Below, piece by piece: positions 1-9,515 of a stretch of 64,000 nucleotides of DNA. Source of the DNA: Choanephora cucurbitarum (lineage: Eukaryota; Mucoromycota; Mucoromycetes; Mucorales; Choanephoraceae); contig JAIWNI010000107.1 of the NCBI GenBank assembly GCA_025331435.1, positions 1 through 64,000 on the forward strand, given 5' to 3'. The notes below the pieces were generated by a model, which had not been told where the DNA came from, made no database searches, and saw nothing but the letters and a program-made list of their open reading frames with translations. The number at the start of each line of letters is the position of its first letter. The stretch's first letter is position 1. The position numbers and the translations under genes were made by a program.

Positions 1-595
1 CTCTTCTTTGTCAACCTCTTGTTTGATAATGGGTTCGTATCCAAGAACCCAGTGAGCTGGTATGCTGCTGCCATTGCTACTATACATTCTACTTCAGATC
101 ATGCTCCTTGACAGGGGAAGAGCATTCATTATGAACTATATCAGGATAAAAGAGAGCTCATTGCAAATCACAGCTTTGATTAGAGATTGAGGCTGAGTTG
201 GATTTGCTCACCTCCATAGCAAGCCTCATGAACGCCCTTTTGTGTTATCGTTTGTATTTGACATTCTAGAGGGAGAATCGTTAAAAAAAAGATGAGAAAT
301 AAACACTACCAATAGTAATGATAACAACATCAATAATAGATGAAGCCGAAGGCCACAAAAAGAATAATGAGACTTTCATACCCTTCCTCATAAGTAAAGA
401 TAAAAAGAAACAAAGCCTTTCTTTTCCAAGTATAAGCAGCATCATTTATTCTGTGTCCTGTACTGCTTCCATTTCTGCTTTTGAATTTCCAACTTTCTTA
501 TCCACCTTCCATTTTCTGCGTATGGGTATGCGTGAGTTTGTATGTGCTTGTGCGATTTCTTTGTTCATGTTTCATCTTTCTGAGCCATTTTTCTT
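1..595. other. Left-edge intergenic sequence, no supported gene
   Basis: The first 108 bases are open in frame 1 on the plus strand and end in a TGA, so they could be the tail of something that starts outside the window. The residues match nothing I recognise. The rest is AT-rich with scattered stops in all frames. A 97-codon open frame at 318-611 is low-complexity and ends inside a simple repeat, so I do not call it a gene. Confidence 0.4.
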
Positions 596-665
596 CCTTG
601 ACTTGACTTGACTTGACTTGACTTTACTTTACTTTACTTTACTTTACTAAAAAAACAAAGCATGT

Positions 666-724
<59 letters not shown>

Positions 725-732
725 TTGCTGTA
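596..732. repeat. Adjacent simple repeats: (ACTTG)n/(TTTAC)n and (TGTTGC)n
   Basis: From about 596 to 648 the sequence is a pentanucleotide tract that changes from CTTGA units to TTTAC units. From about 664 to 732 it is a nearly perfect hexanucleotide TGTTGC tract of about eleven units. Both are plainly tandem microsatellites. No gene overlaps them. Confidence 0.9.
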
Positions 733-925
733 TACTCGCAGCTTCAACCACCCAAGTAATCAAATATCCAGCCAACCATCCATCCAGCAGATCTGCTTTC
801 CAAAGCTTGCCAGGTCACTTCTTTCTATAGCATGAAGCACATAGCACATAGACAGAAAAGGCAACGTCTCGCACAATCTTCCGAAATAGCAGAAGCTGCT
901 GTATACTAATCATGTTCGTTGGTCT

Positions 926-1190
926 GCCAGCGCCCGCCACGGCCACGGCCACGGCCACGGCACGGCACGGCCACGGCCAGCCACGGACGGCCACGGCCAC
1001 GGCCACCACGGCCACGCCACGGCCAGGCCACGGCCACGCCACGGCACGGCACGCCACGGCCACGCCACGGCACGGCCACGGCCACTTCCACTTCCACTCC
1101 ACTTCCTTTTCATTTTATTTCATTTTCATTTCATTTTCATTCATTCATTTTCATTTTCATTTTCATTTCATTTTCATTTTCATTTTCATT
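926..1190. repeat. GC-rich CACGGC minisatellite followed by a TTTTCA tract
   Basis: Positions about 926-1090 consist of variants of CACGGC and CACGCCACGG units and are extremely GC-rich in an otherwise AT-rich region. The tract passes through a short CACTTC run into a TTTTCA/TTTCAT repeat (about 1100-1188). All six frames stay open across the GC part only because the unit length is a multiple of three; the predicted Ala/Gly/Arg/His/Pro-rich peptides are not genes. Confidence 0.85.
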
Positions 1191-1390
1191 GTTATAAATA
1201 ATACAGTATCCATAAATATAAGCACATATGTATACATATATATGTGAAAAGTGCACGAAAAGCTAGAGAGGCAGTCATACACGATTCAGGTCCATATATA
1301 GGTGTGTGAATATACATAAGCGCAAATATAGATAGACTTGTACATAAGTGTGTGTTTGTGCGTATCTAAATTGTTGCAAATAGAGCATCG

Positions 1391-1391
<1 letters not shown>

Positions 1392-1422
<31 letters not shown>
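1392..1422. repeat. (GT)n dinucleotide microsatellite
   Basis: An uninterrupted GT run of about fifteen units. It lies in a stretch with short direct repeats (see 1614-1790) and no supported gene. Confidence 0.9.
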
Positions 1423-2355
1423 TGGTGTATTCAAATGCTATTGCAAATGAGTGTCAGCCGAATAGGTTGCCAAGTATACAGATAGAAAAAAAAAAGGTTG
1501 CTGATTTATCATGCTTCGTACCTCATTCATATAGCTCATCAGCAAAACTATACAAACAAGTAATCGCTCCCTCTCAGTACTTTCGCATCAAGCACAATAT
1601 AAAATATGCAAAAGTCCTCGCGATGCCTTGGACAGACACAACTTCTGATCCTGGGTTGTTGTGCGCGGACAAGACGGAAGCAGCGATCAGCTTTCTACTC
1701 CATCCCTGTTGGTGTCCAGAAAAAAAAAGCACTTACAAAGTTGCACGGTCAATGCAAATGCTCGCGATTGCCTTGGACAGACATAACTCCCAACCGAAAG
1801 TGTTTAGTGCCTAGACTGGACAGATGGTAGCAGTCGGTAACCTACTCTGTCATCTTCAGTTAGTAATAATATACATACATACGCGTAAAAGAACACATAC
1901 ATACATATACAAAACCTTCCTTTCTTACTTGCAAAGTAGCACAGCCAATACAAGCATTCAAATCCTATTTCGCCCTTAAACACATCCTAAGACAAGATTG
2001 ACCTAATCAGTGACAACGACTTGACCTTTTTTTTTCTCTCTCTTCAGATGCCCTAAAAGAACAAAAGCAGAGTAGAGTAGGTAAAAAAGAGTCCCAAAAC
2101 TCCTATAACTGATACATGATATGATAGAAAAGTAGATACCCTCTTTCGACCACAAACAACTCCATACAAGTACAGAAGTAAATGATGCGAAGATGAGGGG
2201 GGGGGGATAAACAGTTCACCAGAAGAAAAAAAAAACCATTCAAAGAAAGATAGAAGCCATACACATATAGTCCCTTACACACACGCACACACACGCTGAC
2301 ACAGAGACATACAAGCATACAACTCTTTCTCCTCCTTCAAAAGTAGCTAATAGCT
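1423..2355. other. Intergenic, contains a short direct repeat pair
   Basis: No supported gene. A roughly 20-base segment around 1618 (CTCGCGATGCCTTGGACAGA) recurs at about 1761 with one inserted base. Downstream sequence is AT-rich, with a G-run at 2200-2208 and an ACAC-rich stretch at 2279-2296. A 71-codon minus-strand frame at 2103-2318 is built from these low-complexity stretches and is not called. Confidence 0.5.
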
Positions 2356-3130
2356 TCTAAAAGTTCGCTACGCTTTCAGATGTTCCCTTGGAATCAAGAC
2401 CTGTCGATGGCCAAGACCCTTTGGCGACCTAAAAGTTCGCTACGCTTTTAGTGGTTATCTCCTTTTCTCTTGGAATTAATGAAGTCCTTGGTTCTTCAAA
2501 AAATCCTCATCATCCAGCCCAAGAAGTTCATGACGCTTCAAAGATCTTCATGATGTAGCTTCAAGACCTCAGGCCCCTTGAGATCAAGAGCTATATTAAA
2601 CTCCTTTTGTTTTTTCATAGAAGTTAATCACGCTCCTATGTATCTGCCAGAAGTTAACCACGCTTCCAACAGTTGCAAGCTTTTTTTTTAGAAGTTTGCC
2701 ACGCTTCTATTGTATTCCTTTGTTACTTGTCAAAAGTTCGTCACGCTTTCAACAGTTGCTTGCTTGCTTGCTTGCTTTTGACCGCCAAATAGAACAAGAG
2801 TCCAGATCGTCATCCAGAGATTCTCAAACTAAATGGACAGCCTTTCTCTTTTCATTCCTGCTAGAAGTTCGCCACGCTTCCAACAGTCGCTTGCTTGCTT
2901 GCTTTCTCTTGACCGCCAAACAGAACTAGATTCCAGATCGTCACCCAGAGATTCTTGAACTAGATGGACAGCCTTTTTTTTTTTTAGAAGTTTGCCAGGC
3001 TTCTATATCTCATTATCTGTTTTCACAAGAAGTTCGCTACGCTTCAAGTGTTGCAAGCTCTTTTAGAAGTTGACCAGACTTCTATATATGTATCTGTTTC
3101 GTATCTACCAGAAGTTTCCCAGGCTTCCAG
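2356..3130. repeat. Array of about 12 imperfect palindromes, consensus GAAGTTCGCCACGCTTC
   Basis: A short element with a GAAG-TT start and CGCTTC end occurs about twelve times. Approximate positions are 2359, 2431, 2521, 2619, 2649, 2690, 2732, 2863, 2986, 3028, 3064 and 3110. Each copy has complementary arms (GAAG/CTTC, or AAAG/CTTT in some) around a 7-9 base core, so copies look like small inverted repeats. In several copies changes in one arm are matched in the other (AAAAG...CTTTT against GAAG...CTTC). Spacing is irregular (30-130 bp). A 66-bp flanking segment is also duplicated (2779-2844 and 2910-2975). No gene is supported here. Confidence 0.75.
2750..2976. repeat. Diverged tandem duplication with a period of about 131 bp
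   Basis: The unit contains a palindrome copy, a GCTTGCTTGC run, then GACCGCCAAA, CCAGATCGTC, CCAGAGATTCT and ATGGACAGCCTT. It is present at about 2750-2844 and again at about 2880-2976 with scattered substitutions. The whole palindrome array may have grown by such segmental duplications. Confidence 0.7.
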
Positions 3131-3199
3131 TAGTCGCAAGCTTTGTTTGAAAAGGAGAATAAGGAAAAAAAAAAAAAAAGAGAAGCAAAAAATTGGATA

Positions 3200-3300
3200 G
3201 AACACCCCTGGTGTAACCGCGACTGAGGCTGGTTGAAATTTCGCGCGACGTAATTGGCCGAAATTTACGTTACGTAGTTCTAGAAAGAAAAAATTGAGTC
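3200..3300. repeat. Possible transposon-terminus or dispersed-repeat fragment
   Basis: The segment begins near AACACCCCTGGTGTAACC and continues through GCGACTGAGGCTGG, TTTCGCGCGACGTAATTGG and CCGAAATTTACGTTACG. It is more GC-rich than its surroundings and contains internal inverted and near-repeated words (TGAAATTTCG and CCGAAATTT; GACGTAA and TTACGTTACG). It resembles the end of a dispersed element. I found no second copy in the window, so the assignment is weak. Confidence 0.3.
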
Positions 3301-4257
3301 TGAGTTTCTTTGCTATTTTTGTGCCGCTAGACCTTGAAGATCATTTCGTTTGCCTTTTGTGTCTTGCTGTGAGTCCAAAAATAGTTTACTTGCCCATCAA
3401 TGCGTCTAGTCTATTCTGAGCTGGCAAGAACTGATTGTGAGATTACTTGCAAGCTACAATGAAGAGAGGAGCAAATAGAATAGAATGGAATAGAATAGAA
3501 CAAAAGGCTAGAGATGCAACACTAGAGTAAGAATCGAAGCTTCTTGAGGTGTGCAAATTCAGCATGCCAATATCTTTTTGTTCTTTACTTTACTTTACTT
3601 TACTCTATTTTACTTTACTCTACTTTACTTTACTCTATTTCTTAATATTCTCTTCCCGAGAAAAGACTACTTCTGCCTGAAATTTGGTAAAACAATATTT
3701 ACATTTGGTTAGATAGTATTCATTTGTCTATCAAAGAGTATAACTAGATGGTCTTGATCTAATGCATACTGCTTATAGCCATGTTCCTTACAACTTGACA
3801 TCGATACTTAAACTGCATATATAACTGACTTCAGATAAATCACGCGTAGCTTCAATCTCCATAATTGTTTTGATATTTTAGTGTATGACACGCTCATTAG
3901 CTTCATTCAGGCAGAAAGAGCACTTGAATATAGCTGTAGCTCGGTACTTGACTTATAGTCTATTGAGTTGACTTGATATGAAATTGATTTATTCATACAA
4001 CACTTGTCGCTCCTAAGACTCTTATTACACTTTACAGTCTGTCATTGGCTCAAGATGGATTAGAGTTAGAATAGTAACTTCACTGTAATTCATCCAGCCC
4101 ATCTCCTATTAATTAGACACACACGTTTGATAATAAAGAACTTCCTCTCTCTTTTCGCTCTTCCAAGATTATATAGACTCTGGTTGAACTTTTCTTGCTC
4201 TTTAGATTTTAGTTTATTGTATTTTCGTGTCTGATACAACACTACTGTTTACGAGGT
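3301..4257. other. Intergenic, AT-rich, with a second TTTAC repeat
   Basis: A TTTACTTTACTCTATTTTAC-type pentanucleotide tract lies at about 3586-3641 and resembles the one at 600-650. Short AATAG-type repeats occur at 3476-3500. No open frame of useful length or splice-consistent gene was seen. Confidence 0.5.
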
Positions 4258-5055
4258 GCTTGAGCATAGCTCAACCTTCATCCCTCCCACAAACCTTGAA
4301 GATAGCCAATTTGCGCATCTCAAAAAACTAAATGACTCTGAAGTCACCGCTTTTCTCGCCTCGCTTCTCAAAACTACCTGCTTGCTCTTGCTATCAAAAG
4401 AAGCATCTCTTCAAAAATGAAAATATAGGTAAGTTTATGCGAAATCAATTTAGCATACGTAAATTAAGGTGTATGTTGTTTTTCTTATAGGTTCCAAAAA
4501 AGCTGCTAAGCTTACCTTGACCATCAACAATCTCAAAAAAATTGCAAAAAAAAAAAAAATTTATATCTTTAACCAACACTTATGTGATGCGCAACTAAGA
4601 AGCTTATCGATCTCTTTGAAAATCAGGTCCTTGCGACTACAATCACCAAAAAATTGATAGTCAAGAAATAGCTATCAAAAAATATAAAAATCAAGTAAGT
4701 GTAATTAACTAAAAAAAAAAAGGATATAATTCTAATATTTTGCATCGTAGAAAGAATAGCATCGATTTATTTCCAATCTTGAGCGTAAGCTTTTAACCCT
4801 TGCTCAAGCAATTTCAGTTGCTGAGCCTGGCCATCGTGTGTTGCTCAAACATGAGTACACCAAACTGTCAATGCTGCAAAGCTTGGCTTATGCCAAGTTT
4901 TGTATACCTCTTCCTTCATCTTCTCTTTCCCTGTTGATAAAGTCTATGCATTAACCGGTGTAGTAGATGGAGACAGAAGCGACTATAGCTCTGATCACGA
5001 ATCAGAAGCCTCCAATGATAACGATTCAATTTCTTTCGAGAGTGAATCTGAATAA
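4258..5055 (+). pseudogene. Unrecognised gene with acidic Ser/Asp/Glu tail, frame broken several times
   Basis: Three exon-like blocks are separated by two convincing short introns (4429-4490, GTAAGT...TATAG; 4695-4750, GTAAGT...CGTAG). The coding frame is recognisable but shifts at least five times: A-runs at 4413-4417, 4593-4594 and 4666-4668, and T-runs at 4791-4794 and 4898-4901. Adding one base at each restores a protein-like frame. That frame has a basic Lys-rich middle and an acidic C-terminus (VVDGDRSDYSSDHESE..., ending ESESE and a TAA at 5053). The 5' end is uncertain; a protein-like frame is already open near 4258. I do not recognise the family. It is either a decayed gene or a real gene with homopolymer-length errors, which also occur in the next genes. 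Confidence 0.4.
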
Positions 5056-5590
5056 AAAAAAATATTTATCTTTTGTAGATAATACACTTTCTTTGATTGC
5101 AATGAGCTAAGATCTAATGAGATGAGAGAGAAGGTGGTAAAGTTGAGGATGATATTATGAAGGGAAGGAGGCCGCTAACGCTATTTTGTTGTCTTATTTT
5201 TGAAATTTTAGTAGCTTAAATATACACTAGAATAGCGTAGAATATGTGCATCCTAGGTGAGAGTGGTCGTATCATCAACCAAAAATTTTCAAGTAAAATG
5301 TTTTTATGAGACCAAAGACTCCCCTTTGTTCATTGAATTCCCTTTGCTTAAAAAGAAACATCATTTTAATACGTGAAAAAAGTACGATATGGGCTATTTG
5401 TTACAGCGATGTTTAGTTTCTTATGATACAAAGTTAAGATAAGGACAAAGCCAATGTTTTTTTTATTGATGAAATGAGTCGTTGTTCACGTAAAAGAATA
5501 GAAAGAGATGCTGTCACATCAAGGTGTTACAATTACTGCTTGCTTTGCAATAAAGGTTACTCTATGTCTATATGTAGAGCGATATATATC
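5056..5590. other. Intergenic between unknown gene and secreted-protein gene
   Basis: AT-rich sequence with no splice-supported gene. A 64-codon plus-strand frame at 5474-5668 runs antisense into the real minus-strand gene and is a shadow. Confidence 0.5.
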
Positions 5591-6084
5591 TTAATTTTCA
5601 CCTGCTTGAAGATCGACTCTTGGATTTCCTTCAAAAGGGCTACCGTCTGGATTAAAAGACTTGACTAGTTCGTGTCTCCAATCTCCATGAATTTCAATCC
5701 ATCCGCCACCAGGAACATCCACTACAGAAGGTTTACCTATCATACCCCCTTGCATACATCTATAGGCAACAGTGACTACATCATTCTGACCTCCTGATTT
5801 AACGCAATCCTTGACAGTCCAAGGACAGCAAGCACTTTCTCCAGGCTTTAATTCAGATCTGGAAAATCGTCTTTTTTATATATAGAAAGTGATTAGCTTG
5901 TTCAATTCTGTAGAAACACCAGGCTTCAGTTGACTTACGCGAAATAATTTAAACCAGCATTGCCTGGTGTCTGGCGAATTCGATAATTGACACCTTCTGC
6001 TTGTACCTTGTTATAGATACAGTAAGAGTGAACGGGCATTGCCAAAAGAAAGATGGTAATCAAAATAGAGATAGGAGTCAACAT
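5591..6084 (-). CDS. Small secreted protein, 137 aa, family not recognised
   Basis: Two exons: 6084-5939 and 5858-5591, joined across a GT-AG intron (5938-5859, donor GTAAGT, acceptor CCAG). The ATG at 6084 is chosen because it starts a clear signal peptide (MLTPISILITIFLLAMPVHS); an upstream in-frame ATG at 6147 would bury that signal behind extra residues. The mature part carries four or five cysteines, including an adjacent pair (SACCPW), and motifs CMQGG and VPGGGWIEIHGDWRHE. The C-terminus is QAGEN. It probably functions outside the cell or in the wall, but I cannot name an activity. The cysteine pattern and length fit small secreted proteins of fungi in general. Confidence 0.75.
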
Positions 6085-6383
6085 GGTGATGAATAAGATA
6101 ATGTTAAATAAGCTGAAGTATCCATCTTTATATATACGCATTGACATGTCTTCAGTACAATGAGTTATTGTTATTCATGCATGAAGTCTTCTACTCATGA
6201 AATTGACCAATCAGCATTGTCGTTTGCATAAACCATTCATTGTCTTAATATAAAGTATCTTTCATAGAGATAAAAATAAAATAATCTTTGTTTATCATGT
6301 ATATCAAAAAGAAATATACTGACGAACAACAAAATATAAAATAACAAGAGAGGAGGAAGGGAATGATAGATCATTGAACGAGC

Positions 6384-7692
6384 TTAAACGGATTGTCTCT
6401 TGAAGACGTACTCCTTTTCTTCGCCTGAGAAAGGCACGCCAAGCTCAATCAGCTTCTTGAAAGCCTTTGCAAAATCTTCAAAAAACTTCTTTTCATCCTT
6501 TGCATAGAGCTCGTAATAAGGCCTTAATTTCTTATCTTCAACCATGGTAATCTCAATAGGCAACATCATGATCTCAGGACTTTCTTTATCCACCCATTGC
6601 CAGCCTCCTTCAGGTAAATTTTTCTTAACCCATTCTCTGCCAAGAATGGACTTGAAATAACCATTGTTGAAGAAAGTGGGTGCCTCATGCCATGGACCCT
6701 CAAAACCACTGCGATCAAGATGACAACGACCCAATACATGAGCACCTGTCAAAGCGACAATTTCCTGATCGTCAAATCCCTTTAAGAATTACAGATTAGT
6801 GAACAACATCTCTCTCTCTTTTTATAAAAATATTAAATACCATTCGATAAAAGATATCTCGAGCATGATCCACTCCCTTTGCACCGTCTGGTAATCTTCC
6901 TTCAGGTATACACTTGTTTTCACCAGCATCAATTCGTCCTGGTCTCCATTTGATATCAGGTCCACCCTATAAAAACAATACAGTTGTCAAGAGAAAAAGA
7001 ACAAGAGGAGTTGCAATGTCTCACACTTACCAGTTCTTGGATAGCCACTACACCACCTAAAGTATACAAATCACCATAGCTTAACTCTGGATATTTAGGC
7101 TTGATGTGTTTATGCAACAAGTCCCGAGCAAGCGCAAGACCATTGTTAGCAGAGTGAGATGCTTCTGCGTTGAAGCGCATGGTTCCACCACTGCTACCAC
7201 CAGAATTGTCATCTGCATTATAAGTACCAGATGAATGCCAGGCAAGACGGAGAAGAATGGGCCCATATGAACCATCGTCATAACTACAGAAATGTTTTCA
7301 GACATCAACTGCATTTCTTTGAGGCTACACTAAAACAAAAGATGACTTACTCAGAGTCCTTATCGAGCAATTCAGCAATATCATTATACACCTGTTGATA
7401 GTCAATGTTCTTTTTTGGTGCATCCGAGACAGCAGGTTTGCCCAACTTCTTTGCCTCTTGAGAATTCTGGTTGGTTTCTTCTTGAGCACTCTGGTTAACA
7501 TCATGGCCCTTCTTTTCGATGAGTGAAGCGTCTATACGGTCTGCTCTCTGCTTCTGGTAGTAAGTGAATGCTCCACCCAGAGAGATACAACCTATTAACG
7601 CGTTAAAGACTCTCGTTCAGCATACCCATTCACCTCTTACCGATCCAAAGCAGTGGACTGAATCCTCCTCCTGAGCCTCCTGACTGTGGCAT
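6384..7692 (-). CDS. CCP1: Cytochrome c peroxidase, mitochondrial
   Basis: Heme peroxidase that reduces H2O2 with electrons from cytochrome c in the mitochondrial intermembrane space. Five exons: 7692-7641, 7591-7351, 7283-7031, 6966-6841 and 6779-6384. The distal heme site RLAWH (catalytic Arg, Trp, His) is in exon 3 and the proximal site [12 protein letters not shown] in exon 5. [11 protein letters not shown] and the C-terminal EYVFKRQSV are typical of the family. A hydrophobic stretch ([18 protein letters not shown]) after the presequence matches the membrane-anchored bipartite sorting signal of yeast Ccp1. From the ATG at 7692 the exons total 1068 bp (355 codons). The natural start is probably the ATG at 7781, which would add a basic mitochondrial presequence (...[19 protein letters not shown]). 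That ATG is out of frame by one base; one extra base in the CCC or AAA run at about 7770-7778 would fix it. Confidence 0.93.
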
Positions 7693-7781
7693 AGTTGCAA
7701 ACTGTCTGGAAGTGACAAGGCGAGGTCTCGATGATCTTCCAATGTGCGTCACCAAGAGTTTGCTGAACGAAGGGATTTCAT

Positions 7782-8004
7782 ATTTTAATGCAAGAAAAAA
7801 AAGTAAAGAAATAAAATAGGTTGCTCGCTGCTTTTTTAAGACGTGTACATTACAAGGGTTAGGATAAACTTGGCATGATGAAATGACATAAATTCGCACG
7901 CAATTTTTTTTTCTGATTTTGAGACACATGCACAATGCGCGTTTAAATTAATCTCTTTCTACTTCCCCCCCTTTTTTTTGAACTTCATTGTAGACTTTAA
8001 GGAA
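7782..8004. promoter_or_regulatory. Shared promoter between CCP1 and the RNase H-like gene
   Basis: The two genes diverge from ATGs at 7781 (minus) and 8005 (plus), leaving about 223 bp for both promoters. The segment is AT-rich with a C/T-run (about 7965-7979) directly before the plus-strand start. No specific factor site can be assigned. Confidence 0.5.
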
Positions 8005-9515
8005 ATGTCGAATCCAGAACTTGAAATGCCTGATTTGCGTGTTCCCTCTTTCATCTCGATTGAACAAGACGATTCTACTGTAAAGAAACGAACAGCAACA
8101 AAACGAAGAGAGGGCCTAAATCAGAAAAACAAACCCTCAAAGAAGAAAGCATTCAAGAAATCAGAAAGTAAGCCGAGATCTTTTTTTTTCTGAAACTCGA
8201 TACTAATGAGAACAACAACAGACACTGCAGATGATATTTGGCTTGATAACTTGTCCAAAGAAGACCATGTAGGTCATGACGCGATGAACTGGATTCTTTT
8301 CTAACGTTCTGTGTAGGATCCATACAGCAAGATTTGGATTGGTGCAGTAGTTGACAAAGACAGTGGTGCTTTTGCGTTTATTTCGGACCAGATGATGAAA
8401 AGAATTATAGTGAAGTGTTTGAGAGAGTCAATCAACTCCAAGATTTGGATTATGCTCATGTGCTGGTACAGTTGCTTCAAAAAAAAAAAAAAGAGTTGTA
8501 ACTTATCAGTATTATTATAGGGAACTTTGAAGGCTGTAGAGATCATTGAGACAATGGAAGCTCCTTTTGTTATCACCACTGCATGTAGAGATCTGCCTGT
8601 TGGTAAATAGACGATTTCTGTCAGTCTTCATCTATCTCACGCGATTACTTCTTTAGCTCTTGAAGGAAAAGGTAGAAATGTTTATTATGCAGATCTTATA
8701 CAAAGGATACGTCTTTCTATTCAAGCAAGAGAGCCTCAAGTAAAAGTGGTAAACACGATAAAACTTGAACTATGCAGTGTTATTGAAACAAAAACGGTTA
8801 GAGACACACGTCTGAACGCAAGGCATCTAAGGAACAGAAGGCTGCTATTGATGTGGCTTATTTAGCGTTAAATGATGCTCAAAGCTCTCCATTATCAGAA
8901 GAGTATGATGATATAGAGATGGAGCCTATGGAGGATGTTTCAGCTGTCAGTATGGAGAATAATGTTGCTACTATGAATACGAGTATTGAAAGTGATGTCA
9001 CTGTTGTGAAAGAGAGCATGGAAACAGTGGAAAACAATGAAGCTTTAGAAGATAGCTTAGAGAGTATTGAAGATTCAGAGGCTATTGTAGCTGACAATGA
9101 AGTTCAAGAAGTCGTTAGAGAGGATAATGAGGCTTCGAGAGAAATTCTGGAAGCTCCAAAGGACAACAAGGCTGTCTTGAAAGAAACAAAAGGAGTGATA
9201 TCGACCATACGTGAACCAGCTGAAGGCGTTGTAGAAGAAATAGTAGAGAAAGTAGATGTTGAGACAACTATCGAGACACATACTGAAACAATTCAAGTGG
9301 ATGGGTTACAGCAAGACAGTACTGGTGTCATTGAGGTACAAGAAGAAGTGAGTATTGAAGAAGACACAAATATAGAAGAAGTTATTGTAGTTGAATCGTT
9401 GCCATCATCATTGGCTGCTACACCTGAAACTGAAGCTCGCTCTTCTTGGTCCTCCACCATTCATAGCTTTTGGGATACATTGACTTCTCCTTTCCGTGTA
9501 CGTAAGACTCAATAG
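8005..9515 (+). CDS. Degenerate RNase H-like domain protein with long acidic tail
   Basis: Six exons: 8005-8167, 8222-8268, 8317-8465, 8521-8602, 8657-8748 and 8802-9515. They total 1247 bp, one short of a multiple of three; an extra T in the TTT at 8376-8378 restores one frame (415 aa). After a Lys-rich N-terminus comes a segment patterned like eukaryotic RNase H1: YFGPDDEKNYSEVF aligns with the FFG-DP-N-SE strand, LDYAHVLGTLKAVEII with the TNQRAEL-AI-RALEI helix, then VITTACRDL and YADLIQRIRL. The Glu of RAEL is His here and the Asp expected after strand four is absent, so hydrolase activity is unlikely. Residues from about 190 onward are an acidic, low-complexity Glu/Val/Ser/Thr tail without a known domain, ending WDTLTSPFRVRKTQ. 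Function unknown; possibly nucleic-acid binding or a scaffold. Confidence 0.7.

Noticed and set aside
815..1247. Several overlapping open frames on both strands through the GC-rich repeat
   Set aside because: They are open only because the CACGGC unit has a length divisible by three and no stops; peptides are simple repeats in every frame.
1338..1830. 158-codon and 74-codon plus-strand frames
   Set aside because: They begin in a GT microsatellite and cross short direct repeats; no domain, signal or splice support.
6085..6147. Upstream in-frame ATG of the secreted protein
   Set aside because: It would place a polar segment before the signal peptide; the ATG at 6084 gives a normal signal sequence.
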